Virus record (IMG/VR): IMGVR_UViG_3300031963_000089
Span: 1-64,000 of that record
Reading direction: 5' to 3' (one strand)
DNA from: a virus
DNA: 64,000 nt
Of the stretch, positions 14,821-24,568 are shown one piece after another (the first letter of the stretch is position 1; every line of letters starts with the position of its first letter). The translations under genes were made by a program, and so were the position numbers. Under the pieces are notes generated by a model. That model made no database searches. It was not told the origin of the DNA and worked only from the letters and a program-made list of their open reading frames with translations.

Positions 14821-15717
14821 TTAATAACTCATTTCATAAAAATAATCATCTATCTTACCTTTCAAATCTGCAATGTCAGAATCTTTTGGTAATTTTAGAA
14901 TCTTCACTCTCCCTCTTAACTTCCCTCCATTTAGTTGGTTATAAAGTTTTTGAGCGTCTTTCCAAGCATCAGCGTCCAAACATATAATAACATCGGACTT
15001 AGCTTTGGTATATATTGTTTCAAATAATAAATCGGATAGCACCTTACCTAATAGAACAACAGGGTTAGGTGTAAAGTACCCATCTATGGCGCCTTCACAG
15101 ATATAAATAGGTTTCTCCCAATCAATTAGTTTCTCATTGAATATAATTGTTTCCTTTGGGTATTCAGGGTTTTTATATTTGTTCTTTGTCTTAAACCAAG
15201 CTCTTGAAATAAAGTAATTAATCTCTCCGTCTAATCCATATGACGGCATAATAATTCGTCCACCATATTCACCTTCAGTTGCAAAACCAATGTTAAACTT
15301 TTCAATCATCTCATCAGTAATACCACGTGTCTTAATATATTTTAAAACTTCTCTATGTGGAATATGAAGTGGGTTAGCATCCTTAATAGAAATAAACTCT
15401 TTTGGTAACTTTAACTTTTTTAATTCAACATGTTTTGATTTGTGTTCTTCAGGTTTAAATAAATCGTAAGTTTTCTTTTGATTTTTTGTCCCAAATAAAT
15501 CAATTAGTTTACCTAAAACACCATGTGTCCCGTTGAACTCAGAACAAGCCCAACATTTATAAACGTGTTCATTAATATTAATCTCAAGATTCCCCTTGTT
15601 TTTTCCATCATCACAATAAGGACAATTTACAGAAATCTGACCCTTTGAAGCATAATAATGTTTCTCTTTACCAAATAAGTCCCTTATAATTTCAAGTAAA
15701 ATTTCGTCTTCGTCCAT
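14821..15717 (-). CDS. DNA primase (DnaG/gp61-like), 298 aa
   Basis: With the ATG at 15717 (MDEDEILLEIIRDLFG) the protein has an N-terminal zinc-binding domain, CPYC (Cys32, Cys35) and CWAC (Cys55, Cys58), then a linker and a TOPRIM catalytic core with the glutamate strand IYICEGAIDGY (about residue 204) and the DxD strand VIICLDADAWKD (about 240). It makes RNA primers for lagging-strand synthesis and would work with a phage helicase outside the window. The C-terminal helicase-binding domain of bacterial DnaG is missing, as in compact phage primases. An ATG at 15753 would put a non-conserved hydrophobic stretch in front and extend into the divergent promoter gap. Confidence 0.9.
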   Translation of the reverse strand: MDEDEILLEIIRDLFGKEKHYYASKGQISVNCPYCDDGKNKGNLEININEHVYKCWACSEFNGTHGVLGKLIDLFGTKNQKKTYDLFKPEEHKSKHVELKKLKLPKEFISIKDANPLHIPHREVLKYIKTRGITDEMIEKFNIGFATEGEYGGRIIMPSYGLDGEINYFISRAWFKTKNKYKNPEYPKETIIFNEKLIDWEKPIYICEGAIDGYFTPNPVVLLGKVLSDLLFETIYTKAKSDVIICLDADAWKDAQKLYNQLNGGKLRGRVKILKLPKDSDIADLKGKIDDYFYEMSY

Positions 15718-15791
15718 TTTCTTAATAATAAGATAAAAACTTATTGTTGTCAAACTTCACAAAGTTTTAAACCCTTTTATATTTATATCAT
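15718..15791. promoter_or_regulatory. Divergent intergenic region between primase and the plus-strand island
   Basis: This 74-base AT-rich gap separates two diverging units, so promoters for both directions should lie here. TATATTTATA occurs at 15779-15788; read on the minus strand it contains TATAAATA, the T4 late-promoter core, about 60 bases before the primase ATG. I find no clear TAnnTTTG box. The promoter assignment is therefore only positional. Confidence 0.35.
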
Positions 15792-16016
15792 ATGCCAACA
15801 ACAATTACACTAAGTAACGTTATTTCAGGAGCATCCCCCTTTGATGTTTATATATGTCTTTCAGGTGGTTCTCCTTGTTATTATATTACAAGTATTGATA
15901 GCGGCGATTTACCTTATGATTTTACAGTTCCTTCTCCAATAGAAAAATTTACTTACTATTGTATGAAGGTCGTTGATTCAGATGGGTGTATAATAACAGG
16001 TTGCACAAGTATATAA
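15792..16016 (+). CDS. Small fibre-associated domain protein, 74 aa
   Basis: [20 protein letters not shown] is followed by [20 protein letters not shown] and ends with [15 protein letters not shown]. The layout ([11 protein letters not shown] ... C ... VVDSDGC) is the same as in the 73-aa protein at 23449-23670 and in the first 75 residues of the protein at 54543-55547. All are probably one small beta-sandwich module with paired cysteines, free-standing here and fused to a Thr-Pro linker in the third case. It stands four bases before the large protein at 16021, so the two are co-expressed. A tail-fibre accessory or chaperone-like role is inference. Confidence 0.65.
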   Translation: MPTTITLSNVISGASPFDVYICLSGGSPCYYITSIDSGDLPYDFTVPSPIEKFTYYCMKVVDSDGCIITGCTSI

Positions 16017-16020
16017 AAAA

Positions 16021-18477
16021 TTGGCATTAAGTTGGTATTCATTTTCGGGTTGTTGTAGTGGAACTACGTTCCAAATTCAATCAACGTATTCTGCTGGAAC
16101 GTTCACTTCCGGTTATTCGTATTATTTGGTAACAGATTTTTACACAGGTTGTTCACAATATATAACAACAGGTTTTGTAACAGGAACACCAATATACAAT
16201 ATTATATCTTTAGATGTAAAATCATATTCATCTTGTACCGCATGTACCACAGTTAATCCTTGTGTCCCCGGTCCAACACCAACACCTACATCAACACCAG
16301 CGCCAAGCCCCACTCCAACAAAAACTCCAACACCTACTCCTACGGTAACAAAAACCCCAACTAATACTCCAACACAAACTAAAACCCCAACACCAACCAA
16401 AACATCAACTAGTACTCCAACACCATCAGTAACCGCAACTATAACACCAACTCCAAGTATAACACCAACTAATACACCTACAGTAACAAAAACACCAACT
16501 AACACCCCAACACCAAGTATTACTCCAACACATACACCAACAAGAACGGTTACCCCAACACCAAGTGTTACACCAACAATAACACCAACAGCAACTGTAA
16601 CAAGTTCACCAACACCAACTTTATCAATAACGCCAACAACAACTCCAACACCAACAGTTACTAAAACACCTTTACCAACTTTTTGTGAAACACCAACACC
16701 AACATTATCAACAACTCCAACATCAACCCCAACACCATCACCTGTATATACCGCATGTCCACAATCGAGTTATTGTGTATTCACAAATTTGAGTGGTTAT
16801 ACAAATTATGATGGCACTTATTACAACTATGATGTGTTTAATGGTAAAAATGTATTTTATAAACCAGATAATACAAATCCTTATTACATATACTACAACA
16901 CAGGTGAAACAAGATGGTGTCTATCAACTTGTGTAAACGGTGAATGTAAACTATTTGGGCCAACAGGTAGTAATACCGTTTGCCCTGATTTAGATGTAAC
17001 CTATTTTGGGTCGTCATGTCCAACACCTACCCCATCAAATACCGACGCTTGTAACACTTTTGATTTTACAGCAGTATTTGATTGTAACGTAACTTCAGGA
17101 GCAACTCCGACACCAACACCAACGTTAACACCAACTAACACACCAACAACAACACCTACACCAACTCCTTTATGTAATGGTAAATCATTATCGTTTAGTG
17201 GTGTAAACTACAATTATCCAGGTCCTTCACCAACACCAAGTGTAACACCGACAAATGCAGTTAAAGGTGTTGTTGTAAGTGGTTCGGTAATATACGATAC
17301 GTTTTCATCTAAATTTACAAGTTTATATTCAAAGTTACTTTTAGATTGTAACTCATCTAACAAATACGTTGTCGGTGAAACAATACCTTTTAATACAGGT
17401 TCTACATTTAGCGCAATAATTGATTTTAAATCTGTTTGTGTAACTTACGATTCTGATATTTTAGGTTCCCCTACTAATATTCTTCAATCTATTGAAAGTG
17501 GTAATTTATTTGATTGTGAGTTTTGTTCTCCAATTCCAACCGCAACACCAACACCAACTGTAACACCAACACCAACTGCCACTCAATCATGTCCAAACAT
17601 AATACAAACAATATCAGTGGGAACAGGTCCATTCTTTATAGTATTTGACGAAGTTAATGAATACATGTATGTAATTAACGAAACAAGTAATAATGTTTCA
17701 GTAATCGATATTAATGATTACTCTATTGTATCAACAATTTCTGTTGGTAATCAACCTAGAGGTGGGGTATTAAGTAATGATAGTAAATTACTATACGTTA
17801 CTAATTTCGCAGATAATACAATATCAGTTATAAATCCTCTTACACTTACCGTTCTATCAACAATACCTGTTGGTAATGGCCCTTATGGTTTAACATATGA
17901 TACAGTTAATGAGGTATTATATGTTGCTGAATATAACGCAGGAACTGTGAGTTCAATACCTGTTAGTACAATTGTTAACACTTACACTACCGGTACTAGA
18001 CCAATTCAACCAGGATTTAATGAAAATAATTTACAAGTATACGTTCCAAATAGTTTAAGTAATACCGTCGTATCTATTGATACAATAAAAGGTATTACCG
18101 CATCAACTATAACAATGCCTTCAGGTTCTTTACCAAGATATTGTTTATATGTTCCAACAAATAATACGGTATACACAGTATTAAATGGTACTAACCAAGT
18201 AATAACAATTAATCCAGTAACAAATACAACAGGAACAACTATTACAGTTGGTATTGGTACAAATCCTCAAAGTATGGCATTTGATGTTAATAGTAATAGA
18301 TTATATGTCACTAATTTAGTAACTGATAATGTATCAGTAATCGATATTAACACTAATGAAGTCGTTAAAACAATCACTGTTGGTGACGGTCCAAGAGGTA
18401 TTGCTTATGACGCTAAATACGATAGAATTTACGTTGAAAATAGTATATCAAATACTGTATCAGTATTATGTACATAA
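16021..18477 (+). CDS. Large Thr-Pro-rich adhesin-like protein with C-terminal YVTN beta-propeller, 818 aa
   Basis: The frame opens at a TTG codon ([18 protein letters not shown]). Residues 1-82 form a Cys-rich module like the N-terminus of the protein at 21372-23402. Residues about 83-241 are a mucin-like Thr-Pro repeat (TPTPS/TPTNTPT). Cys-containing segments with further short Thr-Pro linkers follow to about 523. Residues about 524-818 hold seven repeats of about 41 residues with the pattern VGxGPxG...YDxxxxxLYVxNxxxNTVSVIDxxT, i.e. a seven-bladed YVTN-type propeller known from surface-layer and secreted bacterial and archaeal proteins. It is likely a virion surface or receptor-binding protein. 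It is the only large structural-type gene on the plus strand. Confidence 0.8.
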   Translation: MALSWYSFSGCCSGTTFQIQSTYSAGTFTSGYSYYLVTDFYTGCSQYITTGFVTGTPIYNIISLDVKSYSSCTACTTVNPCVPGPTPTPTSTPAPSPTPTKTPTPTPTVTKTPTNTPTQTKTPTPTKTSTSTPTPSVTATITPTPSITPTNTPTVTKTPTNTPTPSITPTHTPTRTVTPTPSVTPTITPTATVTSSPTPTLSITPTTTPTPTVTKTPLPTFCETPTPTLSTTPTSTPTPSPVYTACPQSSYCVFTNLSGYTNYDGTYYNYDVFNGKNVFYKPDNTNPYYIYYNTGETRWCLSTCVNGECKLFGPTGSNTVCPDLDVTYFGSSCPTPTPSNTDACNTFDFTAVFDCNVTSGATPTPTPTLTPTNTPTTTPTPTPLCNGKSLSFSGVNYNYPGPSPTPSVTPTNAVKGVVVSGSVIYDTFSSKFTSLYSKLLLDCNSSNKYVVGETIPFNTGSTFSAIIDFKSVCVTYDSDILGSPTNILQSIESGNLFDCEFCSPIPTATPTPTVTPTPTATQSCPNIIQTISVGTGPFFIVFDEVNEYMYVINETSNNVSVIDINDYSIVSTISVGNQPRGGVLSNDSKLLYVTNFADNTISVINPLTLTVLSTIPVGNGPYGLTYDTVNEVLYVAEYNAGTVSSIPVSTIVNTYTTGTRPIQPGFNENNLQVYVPNSLSNTVVSIDTIKGITASTITMPSGSLPRYCLYVPTNNTVYTVLNGTNQVITINPVTNTTGTTITVGIGTNPQSMAFDVNSNRLYVTNLVTDNVSVIDINTNEVVKTITVGDGPRGIAYDAKYDRIYVENSISNTVSVLCT
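16267..16743 (+). repeat. Thr-Pro mucin-like repeat tract
   Basis: About 159 codons of degenerate (Thr-Pro)n with Ser, Asn, Lys and Val at spacer positions inside the 818-aa protein. At DNA level it is a loose aca-cca repeat with changing third bases. Similar, shorter tracts occur at 17105-17165, 41760-41895, 49285-49450 and 55108-55330. Confidence 0.85.
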
Positions 18478-18478
18478 C

Positions 18479-18502
18479 AAAAAAGGTGTCGAATGACACC
18501 TT
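18479..18502 (-). terminator. Rho-independent terminator at the end of the late operon
   Basis: On the minus strand an 8-bp perfect stem (AAGGTGTC / GACACCTT, loop ATTC, bases 18483-18502) is followed by a run of six T residues. It lies 21 bases after the ruvC stop and marks the end of the minus-strand operon. The same hairpin sits five bases after the stop of the convergent 818-aa gene and may serve both, though the T-run in the plus direction is poor. Confidence 0.8.
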
Positions 18503-18523
18503 AAATTTTAAATAAAAATCTTA

Positions 18524-19117
18524 TTATTTTTTAGCGTTTAGATAACTTAATACAACAGTATAAGCATCTGTCATATCAAAATTCTCTTTCTTTAAAGTAT
18601 TGTTTCTTGTATATAACCAATTAATTTGTGGTTCTCTTTTCGCAACAAGTTCCCATATAATCATCTTCTTATCACAATCTTTTGGGTAACCACCAAATAA
18701 AACAAACTTACCTTTTTCGTTTTTTCTAACTAATTCAGGCCAAGCCTCTTTTCTTGAATTATACGTTGAGATATATTCAGGGACAATACCTAACACATCA
18801 TATACCTCTTTACTAATCAATGTATTATATCGTAATAAAGTACCAATGGTATAAGCATTATTACTATTTAATAAAGGTTCTTCAATTACACATCTAACAA
18901 CACCAACACCTTTATATTCCTCAAGCTTCTTTCTGAATGTTGCAGACTTAAGAAGTAGTTCCTCCATCTTATTATCGGGTTGAGGTTTCGGTTGTGGTGA
19001 AACATGTGTCAACTCTAATAAATCTCTTGAAGATAAATCAAATAACGCAACACCAATAGTTTTAGTTGAAACGTCTAAACCCAAAATCTTAGGAGAATTT
19101 TTTATACTTTTTGCCAT
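18524..19117 (-). CDS. RuvC-like Holliday-junction resolvase, 197 aa
   Basis: The RNase-H-fold motifs are visible: ILGLDVSTKTIG with the first catalytic Asp15, RCVIEEPLL with Glu79/80, and NFDMTDAYTVVLSYL with Asp181 and Asp184 near the end. This is the pattern of RuvC-type endonucleases, which cut four-way DNA junctions. In phages such enzymes resolve branches in replicating DNA before packaging, the job of endonuclease VII in T4. It is the last gene of the long late operon, directly before a strong terminator, and fits late expression for packaging. A weak AT-rich hairpin (19118-19138) touches its start codon. Confidence 0.85.
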   Translation of the reverse strand: MAKSIKNSPKILGLDVSTKTIGVALFDLSSRDLLELTHVSPQPKPQPDNKMEELLLKSATFRKKLEEYKGVGVVRCVIEEPLLNSNNAYTIGTLLRYNTLISKEVYDVLGIVPEYISTYNSRKEAWPELVRKNEKGKFVLFGGYPKDCDKKMIIWELVAKREPQINWLYTRNNTLKKENFDMTDAYTVVLSYLNAKK

Positions 19118-19138
19118 ATCTAATATTAGTTATTAGAT
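19118..19138 (-). promoter_or_regulatory. AT-rich hairpin directly before the ruvC start
   Basis: ATCTAATA and TATTAGAT form an 8-bp stem around a 5-base loop, ending at the base before the ruvC ATG. There is no T-run on the minus strand. It may modulate ruvC translation or simply reflect AT-rich sequence. Confidence 0.3.
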
Positions 19139-19173
19139 TTAATATTAAAGTAATTAACTTAATTGTAAATAAT

Positions 19174-21345
19174 TTAGAAATCTAACTTAACAACTGCTTG
19201 TTGTATACCTTGTCTAACTTGAGGTGATTGGAATTTAGATAATACAAGTAAGTTTTTGTTAGCGTCATATAATCCTATTTCAGACATATAAGGTGTAACA
19301 CCTTGTGTCCAAGTAGGATTTGATGAATTTACAAATTGAGCGTTTGGTAAATTTATAAGATATCTCATTTCGTAAATTGTTGCCTGAATATCAGTATTAA
19401 CATTTCCGTAGAAGAAATATTCATCACCAAAATATAATGTTGACGAACTACCACTAATAGTTGGTAATTCTAATTGATTACCTAAATTATATGTTGCCCC
19501 ATTAGCATAAGTTGTAGGTGTAATTGTAAATGTTGTTGCCGTAAGACCTGATGGATTGATATAACCACCTGATAATGCGGTAGAATAGTTCATTCTAACC
19601 CAATTGTTTGGATTAGGTCTATTCTGAGATGTTGTTCCTGTTTGTGCTAAAATGTAAAAGTCAGTTGCAGAAAATCCTTGTGTTGTACCTGTTGTCATAC
19701 ATTTAAATTCGTTTCCAAATTTAACTGTTACGTTTTGTTCAGTTAGACCACATCCAGTAACAGGCCCAATTATCTTTTGATAATAGTTACAATGCATCCC
19801 TGTCCAAGGACTATCAAAACCATATGTTACCCATACACATTGATTATCATTGTCAAGTAATCCATCAGTTGATGTATCGTTACAAAGTCCAGGTGCACTA
19901 TATCCAAGTTTTGGTGCAGGTAGTGTATAGTTTCTATTTGCAACATAAGTCATTGCCGCAATAATTTCCTCATCATCAAAAACAATTACCTTATCATCAG
20001 GAAATACTTTACCAACTCTACTTGGTCTTCCATCAGGATTTGGGTGAGTATCATATAAATGAAAATACCTAATACCCGGATTATTCATATCAAGATTTTC
20101 ATTTGATTGAATATAATAAGGTGTTAATAAATCATATCCATCAAACCCTGGAGGGTCAATCCAAAATGTTTCTCCACTACAACAACTTATTGGATTTTTA
20201 TGCCACATTAACCAAGGTAGGTTAATTGTAAAATTCCTTGCTTGTCCTGTTGCACCAGGATTTGTTGTATCATATGCCTCACAAGCAAATTTCTCACCAT
20301 AAAAATTAATTATTGTATTGTTTGTATAGTGAACAATTGAAATTGCTTTTTGTTCTTCAGGGGTTACTAATATTTGTTCACCGTATGAATTATAATATGT
20401 AACACCTGATGTATCTGTTTGTCCACTTGAAGACATATACCCGTAATATTCTTTGGTACTAATATAATCTTTGGAACCAAATTCACCATATTGACTATAT
20501 AATGTGGAAATTAATCCCGCAGGACTTTCAGACCACGGAATATTCATATTCCAAATTTTAACTAACCCATCTTCAGGTGTACAAACTGATTCATAATTAA
20601 TAACACTATCACTCCAATAATTCATAGGTGTCGGTAAATCATAACCTGTCATACCTGATGGGTAGAAAAATAATCTAGCTTGACCAGTATTACCTGATAA
20701 ATTAGGTAATAATCTATCAACAACAAGTTGTGTTGTTCCTGAATTCCAACTCTGAACTTGGTAGGTTAATACAGGATAACAAGAATCAATACATCCACAT
20801 GAACTTCCACCACTCATAAAAATAGTTACAAGAGTTCCCGCAGAAATAGTTGTTGCTGATACAGAATCAGGACAAGGATTAGAAATAAGTGTTAAAACTG
20901 AAGTGTTACCAGTTAATCCTGATAAGTTTACAACATATTCTGAATTATAGGTATATGCACTTGTATGATAAGGACTAAAACAAGTAGATGCCGTACTCGC
21001 GGTTACAAAGAAACCGTTAGGTGATGCAGTATTAAATACTGACTCATCCGAAGATGCCATAAATGGAATACCATAAGTTAGTCCTGAAGAACCTTGTAAA
21101 TAAAAAGGATATTTTACATCATTTTTAGTTGAGTTAGGAACCCCTGTAGAATTTTGAGCATTATATGACGGTTCAAGTATTTGAAAATTAGTTATATCAT
21201 AATTTGTAATTGCATTATAATTAACCTCACTATCTCCGATTTGAAAATAAGAAACATTAAAATTACCTTCAGAAATTTTTTTACGTCCAGTATCCGTTAA
21301 TCTTGTAATTAATAATCCTTGATTTTCTTTTATAATATATCCCAT
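19174..21345 (-). CDS. Tail-fibre/baseplate-type structural protein, 723 aa
   Basis: The N-terminus (MGYIIKENQGLLITRLTDTG, then RKKISEGNFNVSYFQIGDSE) has the look of phage fibre attachment domains in which a TxxGxxKxxEG segment precedes a FQIGD strand. The middle is Tyr/Ser/Gly/Thr-rich beta sequence with several Cys pairs. The C-terminus (YMSEIGLYDANKNLLVLSKF and a final VKLDF strand) resembles the folded tips of tail-collar fibres. No enzymatic motif was found. It is the gene just before ruvC at the end of the late operon. A fibre or adhesin-carrier role is likely; the exact position in the virion is unknown. Confidence 0.75.
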   Translation of the reverse strand: MGYIIKENQGLLITRLTDTGRKKISEGNFNVSYFQIGDSEVNYNAITNYDITNFQILEPSYNAQNSTGVPNSTKNDVKYPFYLQGSSGLTYGIPFMASSDESVFNTASPNGFFVTASTASTCFSPYHTSAYTYNSEYVVNLSGLTGNTSVLTLISNPCPDSVSATTISAGTLVTIFMSGGSSCGCIDSCYPVLTYQVQSWNSGTTQLVVDRLLPNLSGNTGQARLFFYPSGMTGYDLPTPMNYWSDSVINYESVCTPEDGLVKIWNMNIPWSESPAGLISTLYSQYGEFGSKDYISTKEYYGYMSSSGQTDTSGVTYYNSYGEQILVTPEEQKAISIVHYTNNTIINFYGEKFACEAYDTTNPGATGQARNFTINLPWLMWHKNPISCCSGETFWIDPPGFDGYDLLTPYYIQSNENLDMNNPGIRYFHLYDTHPNPDGRPSRVGKVFPDDKVIVFDDEEIIAAMTYVANRNYTLPAPKLGYSAPGLCNDTSTDGLLDNDNQCVWVTYGFDSPWTGMHCNYYQKIIGPVTGCGLTEQNVTVKFGNEFKCMTTGTTQGFSATDFYILAQTGTTSQNRPNPNNWVRMNYSTALSGGYINPSGLTATTFTITPTTYANGATYNLGNQLELPTISGSSSTLYFGDEYFFYGNVNTDIQATIYEMRYLINLPNAQFVNSSNPTWTQGVTPYMSEIGLYDANKNLLVLSKFQSPQVRQGIQQAVVKLDF

Positions 21346-21371
21346 TGTTTATAATTATCTTTGTTTCATTT

Positions 21372-23402
21372 TTATTGTGTGTTTTCTTCCGGTGGTGAAG
21401 GAGCACTTGGATTACAAATAAGTGACGTATTAGTTAGTGTAATTGGAATTGGTGGTGATGTTTTATTATACCTCATATGAACAGTAGATGTTCCAATAGT
21501 ATAAGTAGGAGGTATGGTTATACAACACTGAGCCCCACTAGGAGTGATTGAATACATTTGAACTGTTACAATACCTCGTACATCTTTATTACTACAAAGA
21601 CCGGATGGATTATTAAATACCCATGCAAAACCACAATTATTTATTTGAATTGTTGACCCAAAAACATTTAGTGTATAATTTGTTGACTCGTAAACTTTAG
21701 TATAAATTACATATGGTGGACAATTACCAACCGCAGGTTGTGTTGTTGATTGGTCAATAATTAAGTTCCAAGTACCCGATGGTAATAATGGCGATATCCC
21801 AATACTTGCCGTGGCACCAGAGTAAAAATATTGATAAGTAATTCTAACTTTACCAATTAGTTGACACGATGAAGGTATATTAGATATTACAGTTTTAAAA
21901 TTCCATTTTTGATTACCACCTGTATTCAAATTAACAAGAGCCCCAGCAGAAAATGCACAATTTGAATACGTGATAGTTGAAGGTGTTGTTGATGTAATAT
22001 TAAATGAAACAATATCACTTAAATTACCATCACCGTCTATTACTTGAGCTGTGTGTCCCCCACTACATAATCCAAAAAATACAGGTGAGTTTTGTTCAAC
22101 ATCATCAACAAAATAAATATATGGCCCACCAAATGATGAACTAGGTATTAAAGTTACACCACCTTGACACTGTGTTGAATTATCACAATAATTTTCAACT
22201 TGTACAGTTAATGTAGGTGTTATTGCCGAGCAAACACCTGAAGTCACAATAATTGATGATATACTTGGCCCAGGTGTAAATGTACCTGAACCGTACCAAC
22301 CACTATCTTGTGGTTTAATCGCAAAAGGATTTTGAATAGTAAATGAAGAAGTTTGTTCTTGTTGACACTGTGTTGGTATTGGTAATGGAGCATTATGGTT
22401 TTCAACTGAACTTACCCAACTTGTATCCCAAAATAAACTCATTCCTGTAACAGAAATCTCAGAAGGATTATCAAGAGTATATAACGGTCTTAAATTGTAG
22501 GTTGATGCACTTGTAAAATTCAAATAAAACTCAACACCACAATAATCAAAATTCATACATAATTTATCAGGATAAATTATCTCAGCAGGATTCTCAACCA
22601 AACAAGATGTTGTTGCAGTTTGTGAATAAATTCCAATACCACTATCAACAACAGTTATGTTGTATGTTCCAGCACTTAAATTAGTAAGTGGTAATGTTAT
22701 AGAAGAACCTGAGTAATAGTAATTATATGGTGGTGTTCCACCTGTAACATACAATGTTAAACTACCATCATTAAATCCATTAATAGTAGGATTTGTAACC
22801 TGACACTCAGCATAAATGTTATCAGGTAACTCAGGAATAACACAATCAATAGTTTGTACATTATCACCATAATAGTCCGCAACTATTGTTGAGTATGTAC
22901 CAGGTATAACATCATTATAAAGTAAATATGTATTATTTGTTGGCTCTATAGCTTGACCAATTTGAGTTTCAGTTCCCGCACTATAAAAACTATATGGTGG
23001 TGTACCACCTGTAACAAATAAACTAACTGAACCAGTTGTTGACCCGTCTAATGTTGGGAACACACTATCACATTCAACATAGAATGGAAAAATTGTTTTA
23101 ACAGTACATTCATTTACTGTTGTAAAAATACCTGTACTCTGACTACCAAAATCAATTGTAATACCTGTTGGACAAGGATTTAATAAAATACAATTAGCAC
23201 AAGATGTCTGTGCAGTCATACCAACTAAATCATAAATCAAAGGTTCATAAAATAATTCAGGTAATTCAACGTATGTTCCACATAACGTATCACCTTGTGT
23301 TGTTTCAATATAATAAATTTCATATTCTGAAACAGAACCAGGTATACCATTTACATAGAAATAGTCCTCAATATCACAACAATTTTGAAATCCAAAAGCC
23401 AT
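21372..23402 (-). CDS. Virion surface protein with SprB-like repeats, 676 aa
   Basis: Residues 1-80 are a Cys-rich module (FGFQNCCDIEDYFYV ... CANCILLNPCP) that parallels the N-terminus of the 818-aa protein at 16021. Then come at least two SprB-type repeats with the GGTPPYSFY / GGTPPYNYY core and NLSAGTYNITVVDSG closing strand (about residues 105-265). SprB is the mobile cell-surface gliding adhesin of Flavobacterium johnsoniae, and SprB repeats are a Bacteroidota hallmark. The remaining half is beta-rich with regular Cys residues and ends in a Pro/Ser tail. Likely a receptor-binding or decorating fibre protein. Confidence 0.75.
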   Translation of the reverse strand: MAFGFQNCCDIEDYFYVNGIPGSVSEYEIYYIETTQGDTLCGTYVELPELFYEPLIYDLVGMTAQTSCANCILLNPCPTGITIDFGSQSTGIFTTVNECTVKTIFPFYVECDSVFPTLDGSTTGSVSLFVTGGTPPYSFYSAGTETQIGQAIEPTNNTYLLYNDVIPGTYSTIVADYYGDNVQTIDCVIPELPDNIYAECQVTNPTINGFNDGSLTLYVTGGTPPYNYYYSGSSITLPLTNLSAGTYNITVVDSGIGIYSQTATTSCLVENPAEIIYPDKLCMNFDYCGVEFYLNFTSASTYNLRPLYTLDNPSEISVTGMSLFWDTSWVSSVENHNAPLPIPTQCQQEQTSSFTIQNPFAIKPQDSGWYGSGTFTPGPSISSIIVTSGVCSAITPTLTVQVENYCDNSTQCQGGVTLIPSSSFGGPYIYFVDDVEQNSPVFFGLCSGGHTAQVIDGDGNLSDIVSFNITSTTPSTITYSNCAFSAGALVNLNTGGNQKWNFKTVISNIPSSCQLIGKVRITYQYFYSGATASIGISPLLPSGTWNLIIDQSTTQPAVGNCPPYVIYTKVYESTNYTLNVFGSTIQINNCGFAWVFNNPSGLCSNKDVRGIVTVQMYSITPSGAQCCITIPPTYTIGTSTVHMRYNKTSPPIPITLTNTSLICNPSAPSPPEENTQ

Positions 23403-23448
23403 TACTTATAAATAACAAAAAAACTGTTTTTATCCACACTTAATTTAT

Positions 23449-23670
23449 TTAACATGAAAGTATTTGAGTTGTTTCACAAGAATTACCATCAATAACTTTA
23501 CAAAACACTGTTGTTGACCCTGTAAGAGATATAGGTAAATTAACAATAACAGGCCAATAAACAGGGTCATATTCCGTTTGAACCAAAGAACAATTATTAC
23601 CCGCGAAATCACATAAATAAATTTGAAAGGGAGGTGTTCCATTAATATTGGATATTTCAACGTATGTCAT
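23449..23670 (-). CDS. Small fibre-associated domain protein, 73 aa
   Basis: MTYVEISNINGTPPFQIYLC is followed by DFAGNNCSLVQTEYDP and ends VFCKVIDGNSCETTQILSC. It has the same arrangement as the 74-aa protein at 15792-16016 and the first domain of 54543-55547: a GTPPFxIYxCD strand, a mid-protein Cys and a terminal KVIDxxxC. The GTPPF core also recalls single SprB repeats. It sits between the SprB-repeat gene and the glycine-rich adhesin genes. A small virion or fibre-assembly part is my inference. Confidence 0.65.
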   Translation of the reverse strand: MTYVEISNINGTPPFQIYLCDFAGNNCSLVQTEYDPVYWPVIVNLPISLTGSTTVFCKVIDGNSCETTQILSC

Positions 23671-23679
23671 ATTATATAA

Positions 23680-24558
23680 TTACCAACAAGTTACAATTAC
23701 TAATCCATTTCCACCTCTCCCACCTGTTCCACCTGTGGTTCCAGCACCTCCACCACCTCCACCACTACCAGGTCCTCCATCACCACCATTACCACCAGCA
23801 ACGTTTGCCGAACCTCCTCCTGTACCACCAAGAGATACAAAAGGTTTCCACATAAACATACCGTCAATACCTCTACCACCATCTGCTGCACCACCTGCGA
23901 CATTTTGAACAAACCCTGCACCTGTAATAGAACCTCCAGCTGAGGTCACGTTACCTGCGGTACGACCCGCACCTCCACATCCCGAACCAAGTGGGACTAC
24001 CCCTGTCCCGTATGTGTTTACAGTAGGAACACCAGTTGCACTACCCGCAATACCATTAATACCCGCCCTTGCAACAAATTCACCTAAGGATGTCATGGCA
24101 GCTATGTTAGCCGCTGTGCCAGTACCCCCATTACCTCCTGTACCACCCGCACCTACAGTTCCAGGGTTTCCACCTGAACCACCGTTAAGACTAATTAGTA
24201 GATACGTTTGTGCGTTTCCAACACCTCCAACATTTGTTGCAATTGAAGTTGAACCTCCGTTAGAACCAACAGTATTTGCAGCACCTCCAGCCCCACCAGC
24301 GCCAACAGTAACTATTAAATTATCAGTTAAAAATATCCTTGGAATAATAATACGGTTAATCGCACCTGAACCTCCACCTCCACCACCACCAGCAGCTCCA
24401 GTTGCATCTGTAAAACCTCCACCACCACCACCGCCTGGACTTATTAAAACAACATGTACCATAGAAACACCGTTAGGTAATGCACAATTATGAACACCCG
24501 CACTACTGAAGATTTGTACTTTATGACCAATATTTGTTAAATTATATGCAAAATCCAT
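23680..24558 (-). CDS. Glycine-rich adhesin, paralogue 1, 292 aa
   Basis: An N-terminal conserved beta segment (FAYNLTNIGHKVQIFSSAGV) is followed by long glycine-rich runs (PGGGGGGG, AAGGGGGGGSGAINRIIIP, GAGGAGGAAN) and ends GGRGGNGLVIVTCW. Glycine runs between short conserved strands are typical of polyglycine-II sandwich domains such as the gp38 adhesin of T4-like phages, where they carry variable receptor-binding loops. Two more genes with the same start, GAI.R.IIP..F.TD.L middle and CW end lie directly upstream (24569-25456, 25469-26377), so this is one copy of a tandem triplication. Confidence 0.75.
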   Translation of the reverse strand: MDFAYNLTNIGHKVQIFSSAGVHNCALPNGVSMVHVVLISPGGGGGGGFTDATGAAGGGGGGGSGAINRIIIPRIFLTDNLIVTVGAGGAGGAANTVGSNGGSTSIATNVGGVGNAQTYLLISLNGGSGGNPGTVGAGGTGGNGGTGTAANIAAMTSLGEFVARAGINGIAGSATGVPTVNTYGTGVVPLGSGCGGAGRTAGNVTSAGGSITGAGFVQNVAGGAADGGRGIDGMFMWKPFVSLGGTGGGSANVAGGNGGDGGPGSGGGGGGAGTTGGTGGRGGNGLVIVTCW

Positions 24559-24568
24559 AGTTATATTT

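Noticed and set aside
13499-15717. Cas4/Cas-type defence or CRISPR adaptation from the PD-(D/E)XK gene
   Set aside because: The protein lacks the iron-sulfur cysteines of Cas4 and sits between primase and recombination genes.
16140-16505. A minus-strand Val/Gly-rich frame opposite the Thr-Pro tract
   Set aside because: It is the complement of Thr-Pro codons and lies within the well-supported 818-aa gene.
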